The position numbers and the translations under genes are program-made. This document shows positions 5,322 to 5,412 of a stretch of 5,412 nucleotides of DNA, piece after piece. The DNA comes from Frankiales bacterium (lineage in GTDB: Bacteria; Actinomycetota; Actinomycetes; Mycobacteriales; SCTD01): positions 1 through 5,412 of the forward strand of contig JAOPWI010000131.1 in NCBI GenBank assembly GCA_025965755.1, read 5' to 3'. The number at the start of each line of letters is the position of its first letter. The first letter of the stretch is position 1. Below the pieces are notes generated by a model. It had not been told where the DNA came from, did not search any database, and worked only from the letters and a program-made list of their open reading frames with translations.

Positions 5322-5412
5322 ACCGCGCGCAGCACCGCCGCGGTTCCCGCCGCCGCGACCACGATCACGAGGAACGGCGCGCGCAGCAGCACCAGCGCGC
5401 CGGCCACCGCCA
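5318..5412 (-). CDS. C-terminal fragment of a small membrane protein, probably AzlD
   Basis: Read on the reverse strand, 31 codons lead from the right edge to a TAG at 5320-5318. The peptide is strongly hydrophobic: AVAGALVLLRAPFLVIVVAAAGTAAVLRAV. It looks like the last one to two membrane helices of AzlD, the roughly 100-residue partner of AzlC in branched-chain amino acid export, whose C-terminus typically reads as a helix, a short Arg-containing turn, another helix, then L-L/R-x at the end. The turn LLRAPFL fits that pattern. The call rests on 31 residues and a general resemblance, so another small membrane protein is possible. If correct, azlC should lie just beyond the right edge, upstream on the same strand. 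Confidence 0.55.
   Translation of the reverse strand, partial: AVAGALVLLRAPFLVIVVAAAGTAAVLRAV

Overview
The window is very GC-rich (about 72% by eye), with GTG starts and GC-ending codons throughout. It carries a stand-alone RibD-C/Rv2671-like reductase and an MgtE_N/CBS gene followed by a DUF1003 gene. Together these point to an actinobacterial chromosome, possibly a motile high-GC lineage such as Geodermatophilales, though the genus is only a guess. No mobile element, tRNA, rRNA or CRISPR array is visible, and coding density is nearly complete.

Layout, left to right. A minus-strand PhzF-family gene (1-663) runs off the left edge. It diverges across only 24 bp from a plus-strand pyrimidine-reductase-like gene (688-1416). 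Next come a soluble PRC-barrel/MgtE_N/CBS protein (1428-2675) and a two-helix DUF1003 membrane protein (2668-3330); these two overlap by 8 bp and probably work together. After a 44-bp gap comes a 648-residue PilB/GspE-type ATPase (3375-5321). A convergent minus-strand membrane protein, probably AzlD, is represented by its last 31 residues (5318-5412). The two stop codons overlap within one CTAG.

The most interesting structures are these. (1) A perfect 14-bp palindrome sits between the divergent starts and places TAGGGT on both strands, each ending exactly 7 nt before a start codon. This looks like a symmetric bidirectional promoter giving two leaderless mRNAs. (2) The PilB ATPase has a C-terminal tandem of two C-x2-C-x10-C-x2-[C/D] zinc-ribbon-like units beyond the usual tetracysteine motif, the first ending in Asp instead of Cys. 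(3) A GCCGATGG element with an upstream TTCA resembles a FliA-family (sigma-28) promoter just before pilB, suggesting that pilus ATPase expression is tied to the motility regulon. (4) An MgtE-type Mg2+-sensor module without its channel domain is coupled to a DUF1003 membrane protein. I do not see a wholly new multi-gene system. The best candidates for something undescribed are the promoter architecture and the PilB C-terminal module.
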